DNA of 64,000 bases from Sabellastarte sp. h YS-2021 (Eukaryota; Annelida; Polychaeta; Sabellida; Sabellidae): positions 60,618,255 through 60,682,254 of the forward strand of contig OZ024933.1 in the NCBI GenBank assembly GCA_964017235.1, read 5' to 3'. The position numbers were made by a program, and so were the translations under genes. The notes beneath the pieces were generated by a model, which was given only the letters and a program-made list of their open reading frames with translations, made no database searches and had not been told where the DNA came from. Shown here piece after piece: positions 12,650 to 25,078 of the stretch; positions within the stretch are counted from its first letter, which is position 1; each line of letters starts with the position of its first letter.

Positions 12650-12738
12650 AAATACTGTGAAATATGTTGTGGATCTACAAGTATGTATGTGTTTTTACAT
12701 ACATACTTGTAAATGCACAACATATTTCACAAGTATTT
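12650..12738. repeat. 89-bp near-perfect hairpin (pre-miRNA-like or MITE-like)
   Basis: The left arm (12650-12691) contains 'gtgaaatatgttgtg' and 'tacaagtatgtatgt'; the right arm (about 12697-12738) contains their exact inverses 'acatacatacttgta' and 'cacaacatatttcac'. The arms are separated by a 5-base T loop and interrupted only by one small internal mismatch patch and one extra base. The size fits a microRNA precursor, but AT-rich MITE hairpins look the same, and nothing else marks transcription. Confidence 0.55.
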
Positions 12739-12744
12739 GATGGT

Positions 12745-13490
12745 TCCAGTATTGACTTAGATAAAATGCCAAACTGCAATATTCTGCTGTGAGTGAACTG
12801 GAACTCTACACCCGACGTAATTGGGTAACATGTTTTCTGTAATAATTTTATTTAACTGAATAATGTAAACAAGCTACTTTACTGGCTATATTCCATTGCT
12901 AAAAACTATAAATGTAATCTTCTGGTGAGACCCATGCATCCACCAAACACTATTGATTTTGTTTCAACACAATCAAATGTTTTATCAATATCAATAAGTG
13001 TGTAATCAATGGTGTATCAATAATATGACTTTTCAATACATCTTGAGTATTCCTGTAAGACAGTAAACGATCAGAACTGTCCCCATCCATGTGTTTCTTT
13101 CCGCATGATTTAACTTTTAATGTGTATATTTTAAAAATATAAGTCTCAAAATGTTTATTCTCTTGATCATTATTCTACAGATTACCCCCAAACCATTAAA
13201 TTTCTTTTTTATTTACTTTTTAACATATTTTCGCAGTCATGTTGGGAAGCTCATAAGCTGTACAAGGAGTGAAATAAAGTGATTGCTTTGGTAATAATCA
13301 GCAGCACTTATAAAGTTGTATGGTATGATGGCAAAGACCTAAATGAACTAACCATGATATAATACAATTTGACAATAAAATTTTAAACTGGTATGACAGA
13401 CCTTTTCTATTTGCACCGAAACAATATGATATGATCCAACATATTATCATTTTCAATCTGAAGAATTCTTCAACTTCTTTATCGATCTCT
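12745..13490. other. Intergenic stretch, nothing specific
   Basis: AT-rich with no supported exon or repeat boundary. It leads into the DIRS-like element whose left end I cannot place precisely. Confidence 0.4.
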
Positions 13491-13832
13491 TACGATGCCA
13501 TAATAGTACAATGACATCCTTTGACCTGTTAAGGGTTAATGTCATGCTGCTAAAAACCTATAATAAACCTCACTTTTCGGTCCTGCATGTAGGTGCCGGG
13601 CAGATCAGTCCTAGGGAAGTCCTATTATCGATCAGTGAAAATTTAGTCTACACCGGCATGGGTTTTATGTCCTGCCATCTCATTGGTCAGGTTTCTTTCA
13701 CGTGTAAGCTTGCCCTTTCCTTCTGCCATTTCAAATCTGGAGGGCAAGAAGGTGACATTGAGAAATAAAAATTTTACACTTTTTATTATTTAATCTTAGG
13801 TTTTTAGTTTTTTATGTTGTTTTTCTGTCGAT

Positions 13833-14954
13833 ATGGCTGGTACTTCCACTCGACAGTATAATTTGAGGTCAGGCAACCAAGAAAAAATACAGTTCCCAGT
13901 GCAGCTGCAGATGGAGGACGGGAAATTTTTGACTGAACTACTGAAGCAACAGAATGGACAAGTGTCAGATTCTGAGTCGTCCATTAGTGAGTCAGACTGT
14001 GAAGCTCTAATAGCATCTGACCCTGAGTCGGATGTTGAACAGCCGGAAAGTAGTTCCCGTAAAGACAAGGTGGCTAGCTCTAGGGAAAGTAGTTCTGTAA
14101 CCCAAGATGTTATCAATGAAAAAATTCTTGCACAACTTGATAAACTTGGTAAAAGACTTGACAGTATTGAAAGTAATGTTAGTAAACAAGGTGTCGTGAA
14201 AACCAAGTGTAAAAAGTCAAAGGGGAAAGTTGATTCCTCGGTCACAGTGTCACCTCGTGACCAAGTTAAAAAAATTCCAGATTTGAATGTACTTAGGCAA
14301 GATATGTTGGTTCAGGCATTGGTAGATCAGCGCCTCAGACAGCTGGCGGATGCTGAAAAAACAGGTACAAAAATGATATCTTTGCGTGGGGGTTCTGTAG
14401 AGGTTCTGGTTCCTAAACATGTGAAATGGCCTCATGAGTATGTGTTATCTGGCTTAAGGAAAAAGCGTGTGTCATATGCCCAGTTGTCAACCACACAGTG
14501 GGCGGCTGGCTTTTGTCGCATCATGGAGGAAAAAAATTTAAATATTAGGGAAAATATGTTAGATTACATGATTTTGTTGTTCGATGATGCCAACGATTTT
14601 TCTTGGGATGCGGCAAAGGCCAGCCACGCGGTCCTCCTCTGTAGAATGGAGCAGGGGGAAGTCAGGGACTATAGTCAAACTGAGAAAATTGACAGGATAC
14701 GTCGTGCCAATGCACAGAGGCATAATGTCACAACATTTGGTACTCAGAACCACAAAAAATCAAATTCAAAACAAATGAAGTCCATGCCATGCAATTATTA
14801 CAATGCTGGAACGTGTTCCCACAGTAAAACACACGAGACTAGGGATGTATTGTATAAACATGTGTGTGCAGCCTGCTTTGCAACAGACAAGTCTTTTGGC
14901 CATCCAGAGATTGAATGTAGGTCCAAGAATAAAAAACTTTCAAAAAACGAATGA
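13833..14954 (+). CDS. Gag-like protein of DIRS/Ngaro-like element 1
   Basis: An uninterrupted 373-codon frame starts at ATG 13833. The N-terminus is basic and polar, an acidic Ser-rich stretch follows, then a central conserved block (residues about 190-260, with 'VKWPHEYVLSG', 'YAQLSTTQWAAGFCR') whose equivalent is recognisable in element 3 as '...WPH', 'YDQLSLTQWVQGFCR'. Near the C-terminus Cys and His residues (CNYYNAGTCSHSKTH...KHVCAAC, about 319-348) form a zinc-knuckle-like cluster; element 2 keeps the same pattern. It presumably coats the RNA and packages it. It is the only major frame of this element without a lesion. Confidence 0.8.
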   Translation: MAGTSTRQYNLRSGNQEKIQFPVQLQMEDGKFLTELLKQQNGQVSDSESSISESDCEALIASDPESDVEQPESSSRKDKVASSRESSSVTQDVINEKILAQLDKLGKRLDSIESNVSKQGVVKTKCKKSKGKVDSSVTVSPRDQVKKIPDLNVLRQDMLVQALVDQRLRQLADAEKTGTKMISLRGGSVEVLVPKHVKWPHEYVLSGLRKKRVSYAQLSTTQWAAGFCRIMEEKNLNIRENMLDYMILLFDDANDFSWDAAKASHAVLLCRMEQGEVRDYSQTEKIDRIRRANAQRHNVTTFGTQNHKKSNSKQMKSMPCNYYNAGTCSHSKTHETRDVLYKHVCAACFATDKSFGHPEIECRSKNKKLSKNE

Positions 14955-17449
14955 ATTTGGGTGGTCACACAAACATGACCACCCAAAGACAAAAAACAAA
15001 AGTGTACTACTCGTCTGTTGTGTCAAAGGCTAGGCAACATTCAAACATTGACAAAAATATGGCCATCAGGTATTTCACCAGACAGAAAGCATATCAAACA
15101 ATAAGTGCAAACAAGTCTTATGCAGATGCTTTAAAGTTTGGCAAAGAGAGTTCTGCTAAGGTTTAAAGCTAATCCACAACCAACTATTAACATCAAAAAT
15201 TCGGATCCGGTAAAACAAGGTGTACAACCAAGTATTGTCAAAACGCCAGCCAACCGGGTCAATGCGACCACATGCTTTAACAAGATCTACAAGCAAGAAT
15301 CGCCCATACCTATCACCTTGCATAATAGATTCGATGCCTTGCAGCTTATTGATACAACTGACGAGGTGGATATGCCGTCCGTATGTCACAAAGAGGCATA
15401 TTGTGGTGATAATACTGGGTATGCAATTTCAGAAAACGTACAGACACAGCTTGGTGAACAATCCTATCCAGTTTTGGAACGTAAGTCAAAAACTTCTTTG
15501 GTGGGAAAAAAACGAAAATGGGTGTTCTGGTGGGGTTAACACATACACCAAGCTGGGTAAGACAGCTACGAATAATTGTATTTCTTCAATTTCTGTACTA
15601 CAGGATGTTTCAAATGACGGACATAGTCGTACTCATATTGTTGATTCTAAACAAGCATTTGACAAAAACTATGTCCTCAATAGTCGTGATAATGTAACTC
15701 ACATATCATGTATGATGGGAGTTGCGAATGAAAGTAATCATTCGAATTCTGTTGTCCACAACCTACAGTTTGGTTTCCTGCCTTCAGAAACCTTAAAACT
15801 TTATACAGGGGATCCTGTTTATTATGAACAAATCCCAGATATTATATCAACATATTTTATGATCAAGGAAAGTGGTTTACCTAATTTCCTTCAAGGTTGT
15901 ATCCCAGTTACATCCAACTTGAACATTGACAGGTGGCGTTTCCACTTGCTCGATTATTGGGACCAACAGCTCCTAGACCTATTGGAGTATGGTTTTCCCA
16001 TTGACTTTGATTGGAATTCTGCACTCACCTCTACATTTGTCAATCATATTTCGGCACTTCAAAATGTTGATCATGTGGCCAAATATTTAACTGAGGAATT
16101 CCAACATGAAGCAATCATGGGTCCTTTCATCAAACCACCTTTTCCCATTCACATTTCCCCTTTAATGACCAGGGATAAGCAAGACTCACTACAAAAAAGA
16201 ACTATTATGGACCTTAGTTGGCCAAAAGGTCTATCAGTTAACAATGGGGTTGACAAAGATAAGTACTTGGACACTACATATACCCTTAATTATCCATCAG
16301 TAGATAACATAACTGCCTCTCTTTGTAAACTAGGTCCAGCAACTCAGTTGTTCAAAATTGACATAAGTAGAGCTTTCCGCCAGATCAAAGTTGATTCTGG
16401 GGACATAGACCTTCTAGGTATAAAATTTGATGATCAGTATTTTTTCGATTTATCAGCTCCGTTAGGATACAGGCATGGTTCAAAAACTTTTCAGCATTGC
16501 ACCGACTCATTTCACCATATTATGGCCAAACATGGGTTTCCAGGTCTGTACAATTACATTGATGACCTCATTTATAATGGATTGCCCTCAAAAATCCATC
16601 TTGCCAGAGTTAGGTCTGGACATCAGTTACAAAAAATTGGTACCTCCAAGTACGTCCGTAGTGTGCCTGGGTATATTGATTAATACTGTAGACAGAACCA
16701 TATCCATCCCTCCCAAGAAACTTGAGGACATAGTGCATACCTGTAAAAATTGGGAAACTAAAACATATTGCAGTAAAAATCAACTTTAGTCACTCCTAGG
16801 CAGTCTCTTGTATATAACAAAATGTGTCAAACCTGCCAGGATATTCTTCAACAGAATACTTCAATTACTCAGAGATAATTTTGAAAATACCAAAATTCTA
16901 CTCAATACGGAATTTGTCAGAGATTTGGCATGGTTTAATGTATTTTTATCTCAATTTAATGGAGTTACTTACTATGACCAAAAGTTTTCCAGAATTCCTA
17001 TTCATCTGGACGCATCTCTTACAGGGTTGGGGGGTCATTTTGGTTCAATGGTTTACTCCCTTCCCATACCTCTAGGCTTTATGGATTATACAATTGTCCA
17101 TCTAGAGATACTCAACATTGTGGTAGCTGCCAAAATATGGGTGACCCATTGGTCAAACCAAAAAGTTCAAATTTTCTGTGACAACATGGCAGTGGTAGAA
17201 GTCCTAACAACTGGTAAGACTAGGGATAAAACCCTAGCCACATGCTCCAGAAATCTTTGGCTCATTGCAGCTATATTCAACATTGATTTCATTTTCTCTC
17301 ATATTCCTGGTGTCAAAAATACTGTAGCTGATCTACTATCCCGTTGGAAAAATGACCCACAACACACACAAAAATTAGAGAAATTGGTAGCAAAACCTAT
17401 TTGGGTCGATACGCACATTGATTTGACTTGTCTTAATTATGTCATATAA
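14951..17449 (+). pseudogene. Reverse transcriptase-RNase H polyprotein of element 1, frameshifted
   Basis: Coding similarity passes through several frames: 14951-15166, 15138-15539 (with 'ITLHNRFDALQ'), 15540 to about 16600, a short piece to 16789, and 16808-17449. RT motifs include 'RTIMDLSWP', palm 'LFKIDISRAFRQIK' (near 16350), 'APLGYRHGSKTFQ' and catalytic 'YNYIDDLIY' (near 16550). After 'KCVKPARIFFNRIL' comes RNase H: 'HLDASLTGLGG', 'IVHLEILNIVVAAK', 'FCDNMAVVEVL' and 'IPGVKNTVADLLSRW'. At least three frameshifts and one stop make it non-functional. The start at 15220 of the longest frame is not meaningful. Confidence 0.88.
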
Positions 17450-18410
17450 TTCTGCACCAGTTATATATTTTTCAGATTTACCTTCCCCAGCAGCCCAGCT
17501 GGCCACCTCAGCAGCAGACAGAATGGTCCATGGCTTTAGGCCTAACACTCTAAGGCAATACACCAGGATGTGGTCTGATTTTCAGGCTTTTAAGGTGGCA
17601 GCTGGGCTGCTCACCTCACAGGTAAATACACATATTTTGCTCGCCTTTATGGAGTATTTCGACTCCAATGCCCAATAAAAATCCAATATTTCCAATTATA
17701 TGGCCGCCATCAGGGCCTTCCATATCATATATGGCCTTTCCACTCATTGCTTTAGGGATGAGCGTTTGTCCCTTTTTCTCAAATCCATCCAGAATTCAGC
17801 CCCTCTTACTCCTAGAAGGAGTTCTCTCATTGATATTCAAACCCTTTACAATATTGTCCAGCAATATGAAAACATGGAAAATCCCATTACTTTTAGGCCC
17901 CTGTACCTTGTATGTTTCTTATTTTCTAATATTTTACCCCATACCACTACTTCATTTGATGCTACTAGGCAGTTGGCTCGTTGAGATTTTATAACACAAG
18001 ATCAGGGAGGTCTGCTTCTCATCAAATGGTCCAAGACTATCCAGAACCATAGAGATACCGTCAAATTGCCTCTTCCCTGCCTGGGATCCTCTCCATTGTG
18101 CCCAATTGCTGCCCTTACATTAATGGTCCAGATGTTTCCAGCTGAACAAAATGATCCCCTATTCTTGCTTCCACGTAAACGTGGCCTAGTACCACTCACA
18201 GATTCAGTGGCTCGAAAACACTTAAAGTCTGTATCACTTGCTCTGGGAATAGCCCCTCCTTTAACATTCCATGCTTTTTGCAGGGCAGGAGCTTCCTGGG
18301 CTTTTCACAATGGTGTTCCCCTTGAATACATTAAAAAACATGGCACTTGGAAATCGGATGCCATTCATACATATCTAGTCTCTTCCCCCTCCTTGTCATC
18401 CCCTGTTTAG
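17439..18410 (+). pseudogene. Tyrosine recombinase of element 1, broken
   Basis: The N-terminal SAM-like region ('PSPAAQLATSAADRMVHGFR', 'NTLRQYTRMWSDFQAFKVAAG') starts at 17439. After a stop near 17678 the frame continues at 17700 ('MAAIRAFHIIYGLSTHCFRD') and, after another shift near 17985, at 18000-18410 ('LLLIKWSKTIQNHRDTVKLP'). The catalytic H-x-x-R box reads H-A-F-C followed by R, so the arginine at position +3 is Cys (TGC), while 'HGTWKSDAIHTYL' keeps the tyrosine. This enzyme class would integrate a circular DNA intermediate. The copy is inactive. Confidence 0.85.
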
Positions 18411-19770
18411 CAGGCCTTTGCTGCTTCCCTTTCCTCCTAGTTTACTACTTCCTACGTGGCACTTGGGTGCTTTTCCATCTTCAAAACATTAACCACTTGC
18501 CAGCCACTTTTCATATCTGGCTTACTCACATGTGGCATGGCTTTACTCCACTTAGCATAAAATAAATTACATAACCGTACAGGTTAAAATTCAAATTATT
18601 CACATAAACATTAGCCATACTATTTTCATGTTTTGGTCTACGTCTATGTAGTATGGCTTTCCTCCACCTTGGAGTAAAATCCATTATAGGCTATCATACC
18701 TACAGTTCACATCCAACTTCCTTTCTGCCATGGGGTCTATCCATAACCATGTAGTATTTAGTTAGATACACTGTTTCCACTGGTTGCATGTTCTCACTCC
18801 TTACATGGGTTTGAACCCATGTCCTTATGGCCATGCCATATTCGGGGTCACCTCCCATTCCTTTCAAGGTAAAGGAAATTGCTTGACCTTGCAACAAATT
18901 TCACTCCTCTCATTTTGTTTCGTGGTGACCTCCCTCTTTCAAGGTCAAGTTGAATTGACTGACCTTGACAAAATTATTCATTCTCATTAGATCTTTTCTG
19001 TGGGTTCCTGCAATCAGTGGTACTATAAAGCAAGTTCAGTAATATAAAGTTCATAAATAAATAAAATGTAATGCAACATTGTTATGTGCATATTAAAAGA
19101 CATTTGGTAGATTGAATAGATGTTTAAACCCATGCTTGTGTTTTTATGTCTTGGGGGACGTACTGGGGACTGTGATTATTATTTTGCACCAAATAATTTT
19201 TTACACAAATGTTAACATGAAAGCATTATTTTCTTTTTAAAGTAAAAATGAGCAGTCGTATATCTTAATAGTCAAATTTATAAGATTCTGGAATCAATTA
19301 AGATGACTTGGTTGTATATTTATAATTAAATTATCAGGAGTTTTTCTCTTACTTTTCAACAACAAACTATACATTTCTACAGAAAATAAAGAACCCTTTA
19401 CTGAATTATAATTTTATTAATGAGCCAACACAATCAAATATATAATATTGCGACATCACATGCAGAAAGGGCCCTTATTTCCTGCAAATTTTATTGTGAT
19501 GTATTAATGACATAATTACAAAGAGTGTATGTGTCTGCTCATTTTTGTAAATAATTGTTTTTATGTAAATGTTTTCAAAATTTTACCTACTAGTACATTC
19601 GATGTATCATTAGAAAGATATTTTTACACTGCTTCTTCTCGTTTTTGTTTTACCAAATTCCTTGCTGAAATAAGGAAGATATTGTTATTTAAATATTTGA
19701 AGTGAAATAATTGTAAACCAACACCTGGTGATGCCACAGGAGAGTTGTTAGTAGGTCAGCAGTCTCAGTC

Positions 19771-21191
19771 AGTTGCCTCTACCGAGAGTAGGTCAGTCAA
19801 TAAATGCATGCAGTGGTCAAAAGGCTGCATTATTGCCAGACCAGTCTCAGAGGATTCAAACCCAATCAGCCCACTGGCAAAGGTGAAAGGTCACAGATCA
19901 GGTTAAAGCCACGTAAGTGACTACCAGAATGATCTCAGCAATGTGAGGTCAAAAGGTCAAGTACAGGCTTGTAAACAGCAGAAGAAAAATGCATGTTTGG
20001 GATATTTCATTTACATGTTAGTTAAAATGGGAAAAGTTTGTAAAATTTACTAGCCCCAGAGTAAATTTTTTTAAAACACCATACATATAATACTAAAACG
20101 GATCAAATTAAAATACCATTAAGGTTACCTGAATAGGTCAACATAAGGTCAGCCTCATAACTGAAATGTTAGTATATGTACAAATAAAATTTATCACAGA
20201 ATATTTTCTGTATACACAAACATACCCTAACAGGAAATTACATACCAAGTTATTATCTGACAATATAGTTTCATTAAGGGCAAGGTCACCCTTGACATGA
20301 TAAATTACTACCGAGCTCTTAATTACATATACAAAGTACTCTTATCAGAAAAGTTACATACAGTACCCTTATACGACAGCAAAGTTCTACTAATAGCCTC
20401 CGGGTTCAAATTGCTGATGGTCAAATCAAGAGGCACCATCATGGTGGCTCTGGTCCGAGAAAGAATGAAAACCCGCATCAATCCCGAAGGAGAACTCCCA
20501 AGATTGCACCAAGTCCAGGGGTCAGGGTAATCATACAGAGAAGCTAACTAGTCAAAATCGAGAGGGGGACACAAGGGTCAGCCTGGGCCAGCCTAAGTCC
20601 AAATAACCTTAATATCCATATCAAGTCAAAGTGAACTCCCTGGGGGAGGACAATCCCCAGGGGTCCAGATCAAAAGGAATCCAGCTCAAGCAGGAACCAC
20701 TCAGGTCTTGAACTTGTGTCAGTGGTGGGATGGAGGATTTTAAAATTAACTTTACTTGGTGCCTATCCGTTGGACCCCAAGTTCAAAATGACACAAGGGT
20801 CCACAGAACAGAAAACAGAGAGGAGTCAGCCTCACTTGCATTCAGAGGTCAGAGGTCAAGACCAGATGTAGTACCTAAAGTATTAAGGTAGGGAGCAACT
20901 GAGAGGGCAGGCACCTACATTGCCGTGCATCTCACAGTTGTCTCTACCGAGAGTAGGTCAGTCAATAAATGCATGCAGTGGTCAAAAGGCTGCATTATTG
21001 CCAGACCAGTCTCAAAGGATTCAAACCCAATCAGCCCACTGGCAAAGGTGAAAGGTCATAGATCAGGTTAAAGCCACGTAAGTGACTACCAGAATGATCT
21101 CAGCAATGTGAGGTCAAAAGGTCAAGTACAGGTTTGTAAACAGCAGAAGAAAAAGGCATGTTTGGGATATTTTATTTACATGTTGGTTAAA
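19771..21191. repeat. 256-bp direct repeats flanking 909 bp
   Basis: 19771-20026 and 20936-21191 are about 95 percent identical, from 'agttg(c/t)ctctaccgagag' to 'ttacatgtt(a/g)gttaaa'. The intervening 909 bases carry no long frame. The whole is rich in AGGTCA words ('gaggtcaaaaggtcaag' in each repeat; 'aggtcagaggtca' near 20847). The repeats do not begin TG or end CA and no flanking duplication is visible, so a small LTR element (TRIM) is not supported. A split-repeat remnant of a tyrosine-recombinase element or a simple tandem duplication are the alternatives. Confidence 0.7.
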
Positions 21192-21199
21192 GGGTTAAA

Positions 21200-22190
21200 A
21201 AGCAACAAAAACTTTCTAAACCATTCACTGATTTTTTTTGTGTAAAGTACATTTATAAGGTGGTGTTGGCTTTAATGAATATGTTTTCAAAAGATAGACA
21301 GCAAATGTATATGAAGTAAATAAAAAAATAGCATTTATTACATCAAAAAAGTTCTTTCAAATTAAACCATAACAACGAAATGCCAGTTGTTAACAATATT
21401 CTGCAATTCCCACTAATTTGTTACTTACTGTTCAGTCTTAAATGATTTGTCCAGCAATAAGAATAGGGCTATTTAAATGAATTCATTAGTGATTATTGTC
21501 CAGTTAATTAACTGTTCTTTTAAATCACAGAAATTTAATTTCACCTTATGAGGCCTATCAAATCATTGTAATAACATTAATCATATAAAGTACGGGTGAT
21601 AAACTTGTAGTCACAATTTTATTCAATAAATTTTCTGGCTTTCACTTATCAAGATCACTGACATAGAAATTAAACTGTGTAGGCTTTACCTTGAGTATTT
21701 TTTCTCCCAGTTTATGACCTCAAAGTCATACGGAAATTGTGTTGTCTCCTCTTTAAAATTCTTCTGAAAGCCCAGTTAATTGGTTGATTTTTTTTTCATT
21801 TATAATTTACATTTGTGTAAATGCACTATTTTAACCCAAAGAAATTTAGTACATGTAGCAGCCAAAAATAATAGCTGGGCTGAAGAATCACACACAGGAA
21901 CATATTTTAATTAAAACGATGACTGTTATTCAAGAACTTAAATCTGATAAGGTAGGTAGAGGCAATCTCCAGCTGACGAGTTAGCCTTGTATTAATATTC
22001 AATCTTTGCTAAATCTGGGTGTTTGGTGTAGTCTACCCTGTAATGTATACATCAAACATTACCATCAATATAACTAAACAACTTGTTTTGTGGCCTTTTT
22101 CCCTTATACTTACTCTTCTAAAACAGGTAGGTTTACCTCTACTTCCGAACCCACATGCTTGAAGTGGTCTTAAGTGTAAAGTAGAATAAT
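21200..22190. other. Intergenic stretch without recognised gene
   Basis: AT-rich; nothing convincing is seen on either strand. Confidence 0.45.
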
Positions 22191-22194
22191 ATGC

Positions 22195-22870
22195 TGAAGT
22201 TTTTTATGAAGTTCCAACCAGTATTATTGATGTAATCCTGCTAACAAACAGACAAACAAATGGTCAAAAATTTAGTTCCTCCTTGGCAGAGACAATAATA
22301 TTACTTTTCTAAAACAGGTGGTAGAAGCCAACTCATCTACATCTTCTTTAACTACTGGATAAAACAACAAAATTTCTAAAAGGAATGTAAAACCCAGCCC
22401 ATCTATACCTTATTTACTGGATGTACTGATGACTCTGTTCCTCATTTGCTGTACCACAGATTCTGTAAAAATATGGTATTTAAACTGATCTAGGCAAGCA
22501 TGCAGTTGCCCAAATATAGGAACAAAATAGTATATTTTATACCATTTAAAGTTTGTAACCTCACAATTCAGTTTGGTTCAGATGTGATAGAAAATGTGGT
22601 GTATTACTAGATTAGTTTAACTGAGATTACTCACTAAAGAGAAACTTACTAACAAAATGAGCCCAGTGCAGACTTAAAAATTTTTTTTGCAAAGTATATT
22701 ATTTATTAGTTCTCTCATTGGTAATATAACTAAAAAACTGCCAAAAACTGTGATCATGACCATTTTTGAATCAGTTCTCTCTTGTAACAGTGCTGTTGCT
22801 CCCTAAAATTTTCACCATCTGTGCAATACTTTTAGAGTTATGCTGTAAACAAACAGATAAACAAGGAAGT
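22195..22870. repeat. Diverged pieces of the left-edge interspersed repeat
   Basis: 'gttccaaccagtattattga' leads to 'cctgctaacaaacagacaaa' and 'agttcctccttggcagag' near 22210-22295. A second eroded piece near 22750-22870 has 'gagttatgctgtaaacaaac'. Both match the closing part of the unit at 1-685. Confidence 0.5.
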
Positions 22871-22879
22871 AAAAAGAAA

Positions 22880-25070
22880 GAGTAATACACTTTTGCAAAA
22901 TTTTGCAAAACTCGAGATACCAACTTATTTGTGGATGATTGTGTAAAAATCCTAAAAAGACAGTGAGATGAATGTCAGTCATTGGTAAAGTAACTACAAT
23001 ATGTGTGATCTGTAACAAATGAAGAACTTTTCTAATGCTATGCATTATAAGATCTAGGTACTACTACATTTAGTGAGAGGTTTATAAATTAAATGTAATC
23101 AAACTTAAATTTAATTTTTTTCAAGGCGGTATCTTAGATCTTAGTGTTTAGTTCATGGCAACATATATTGATATCTAAGTGACTGTCCTGACATTATCGT
23201 TTGTGCTGAAAGGGACATAAACCATAAAGCTAACAGTTATACTTCATCAAATAACTAACATAAAACAAACACTGATATTGAACCATGTGTAAAATTGATG
23301 ATACCATAAAAACAGTGCATCATAGGATGTGCTTAAATTTAAGTTTAATCCATAATGATATCCATACTGTGTAATCAAATATTTTGTGAATCTCTGGATA
23401 ATTCAGCACAAAGGACAAAGGAACATCTCTTCCGTAAAACAATCAGACATCACTGCATAGAATTTTTTTATTTGTGTAAAAATAATGGCACAACATGATT
23501 CGCTGCATTTACGGTAAGCAAAATAAAAAAGTTTTTGAAGGCATAACTGCATTATTAGAATATTCCTCCATGTGTGTACAGACAGTTAACTTTGTGACAA
23601 TGAAACTTCCAGTGGCCACCCACACAGAACTTCTGAAGTGTTTAAAATTTCCTCCTTGATAACATGGTATCTATCTGTTTGGCAGTAATTGAAGTGTGTC
23701 TTATCTTTTCAACACCTCCATTGCCACCTTTCCTCTCAATTTTATGTCTATTTCTGTGTTTCTAAAGAAATCGTATATTTACCATTATGGAATTGTATTT
23801 TTACTGCACTTTTACTGTACTTTTCTTTTGTTAAACTGTTGGTGAACGTGCCTTTACCAGTGCATAGTCCTCCCCTAATCTAATTATCTATAGTGGCAAC
23901 ATAGCTAGAGATCTGGAGGGTGGTTTTTACAGGTGGTGCAATATTGCACCTCTGTTTTCGTTGCCATTTATACCCAAGTATCGAGTGCTTGATTGGGACA
24001 TTACACAGTGACTGGATGACACTCCATGCTAATGTATTTCATTACAGAAATGAATGGAATGTTACACATAAAATTTACAAACAGTTGATCTATATTGTTA
24101 GAGAGAGAACAACAGATTTTCAGTATTTTTTTAAAACTGTTATCTGTTTATGTTTTTTGTTTTGTTTTTCAACCTCGAAACATGTATGCTTATTAAATTT
24201 TGATCTACCTATTAACTGTAAATCAGAAAGAACAACAAAATAAATGTATAATAAATCAATAAAAGAATCCTACCCAAGGTATGTAGGTACTTCTGACTCT
24301 ATCCGTTGGTTTGGTTGTAGGTCCTGGAAAATTCATGCTAATGCCTGATGAGATGCAGAGGCCCCTTGTCTCCCTGAATCTTAATCCTATCATCTGTAGG
24401 GGTGTCCTTGACAACACCTCTCATAATGACCACACATAATTTGAACACATTCCATGGTTCAATTCCAGCTGAACATAAAATGGGAAACCTTGCAATTGCT
24501 TAATGCGCCTGTTTTCAGTGCAGTCCTAGTCACCTTAGTATGTATTGATTTGTCCATATCTTGAATGAACTGCCATAACATAAAGTATATATTATTTGAG
24601 AGAGACCTCAAACCAAAATGAATGAACGGATGATTTAACCAATCACGTTATCTTTTACAGGAGTTTAAATTACCCTTACTTTGACACAAAATAGCATTAT
24701 TATTAGTTAGAAATTAGAGAACTTTCATTAATTAAGCCCTCTACAAAGTAATGATTCCAAGCATTGCTATTTGATGACAAATCAATAATGCTTTTACAAC
24801 CATTGACAATCTGTGTCTTTACTTTGTTAGTCTCCTTTTCTTCTCCGTGCAAAGAAAAAACTATTAACCCTAAATTGTGTATGGCTGTGGCAATGAATAT
24901 AGATCTATTACATATGGCCTTACATTTGAAACAATAAAACCTTTATTACAGGTTAAACTAATAACTACACCAATACACCCTAATCAGTTGAAACAACACA
25001 TTTAGTTCTGGTAGGTGACTTGTATGTTGCCATTTGTGTCTTTTTTGCTACAATCAAGTTCAGTTTCTGA
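22880..25070. other. Region upstream of copy B exon 1
   Basis: No further coding exon is supported. The promoter and any 5' non-coding exon of copy B may lie here, but no core promoter element stands out in the AT-rich sequence. Confidence 0.4.
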
Positions 25071-25078
25071 CAGAAAAT

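Larger units (their letters stand above)
13500..18990 (+). mobile_element. DIRS/Ngaro-like tyrosine-recombinase retrotransposon 1
   Basis: Gag-like frame, then reverse transcriptase, RNase H and a tyrosine recombinase follow in order on the + strand, the hallmark of the DIRS order. RNase H and recombinase frames abut (about 17440), leaving no space for the methyltransferase domain found in classical DIRS-1 elements; this gene content is closer to Ngaro. Gag is intact, but the polymerase frame has several frameshifts and the recombinase has stops and a lost catalytic arginine, so the copy is dead. Ends are approximate because terminal repeats were not resolved. The downstream part (18780-18980) is rich in TGACCT/AGGTCA words. 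Confidence 0.88.

Noticed and set aside
15220..15540. N-terminal 100 codons of the longest frame in element 1
   Set aside because: The overlapping frame 15138-15539 has the protein-like composition (LHNRFDALQ). The 15220 frame becomes genuine only after about 15540.
19771..21191. LTR retrotransposon (TRIM)
   Set aside because: The repeats lack TG...CA ends, and neither a flanking duplication nor a primer-binding site was recognised.
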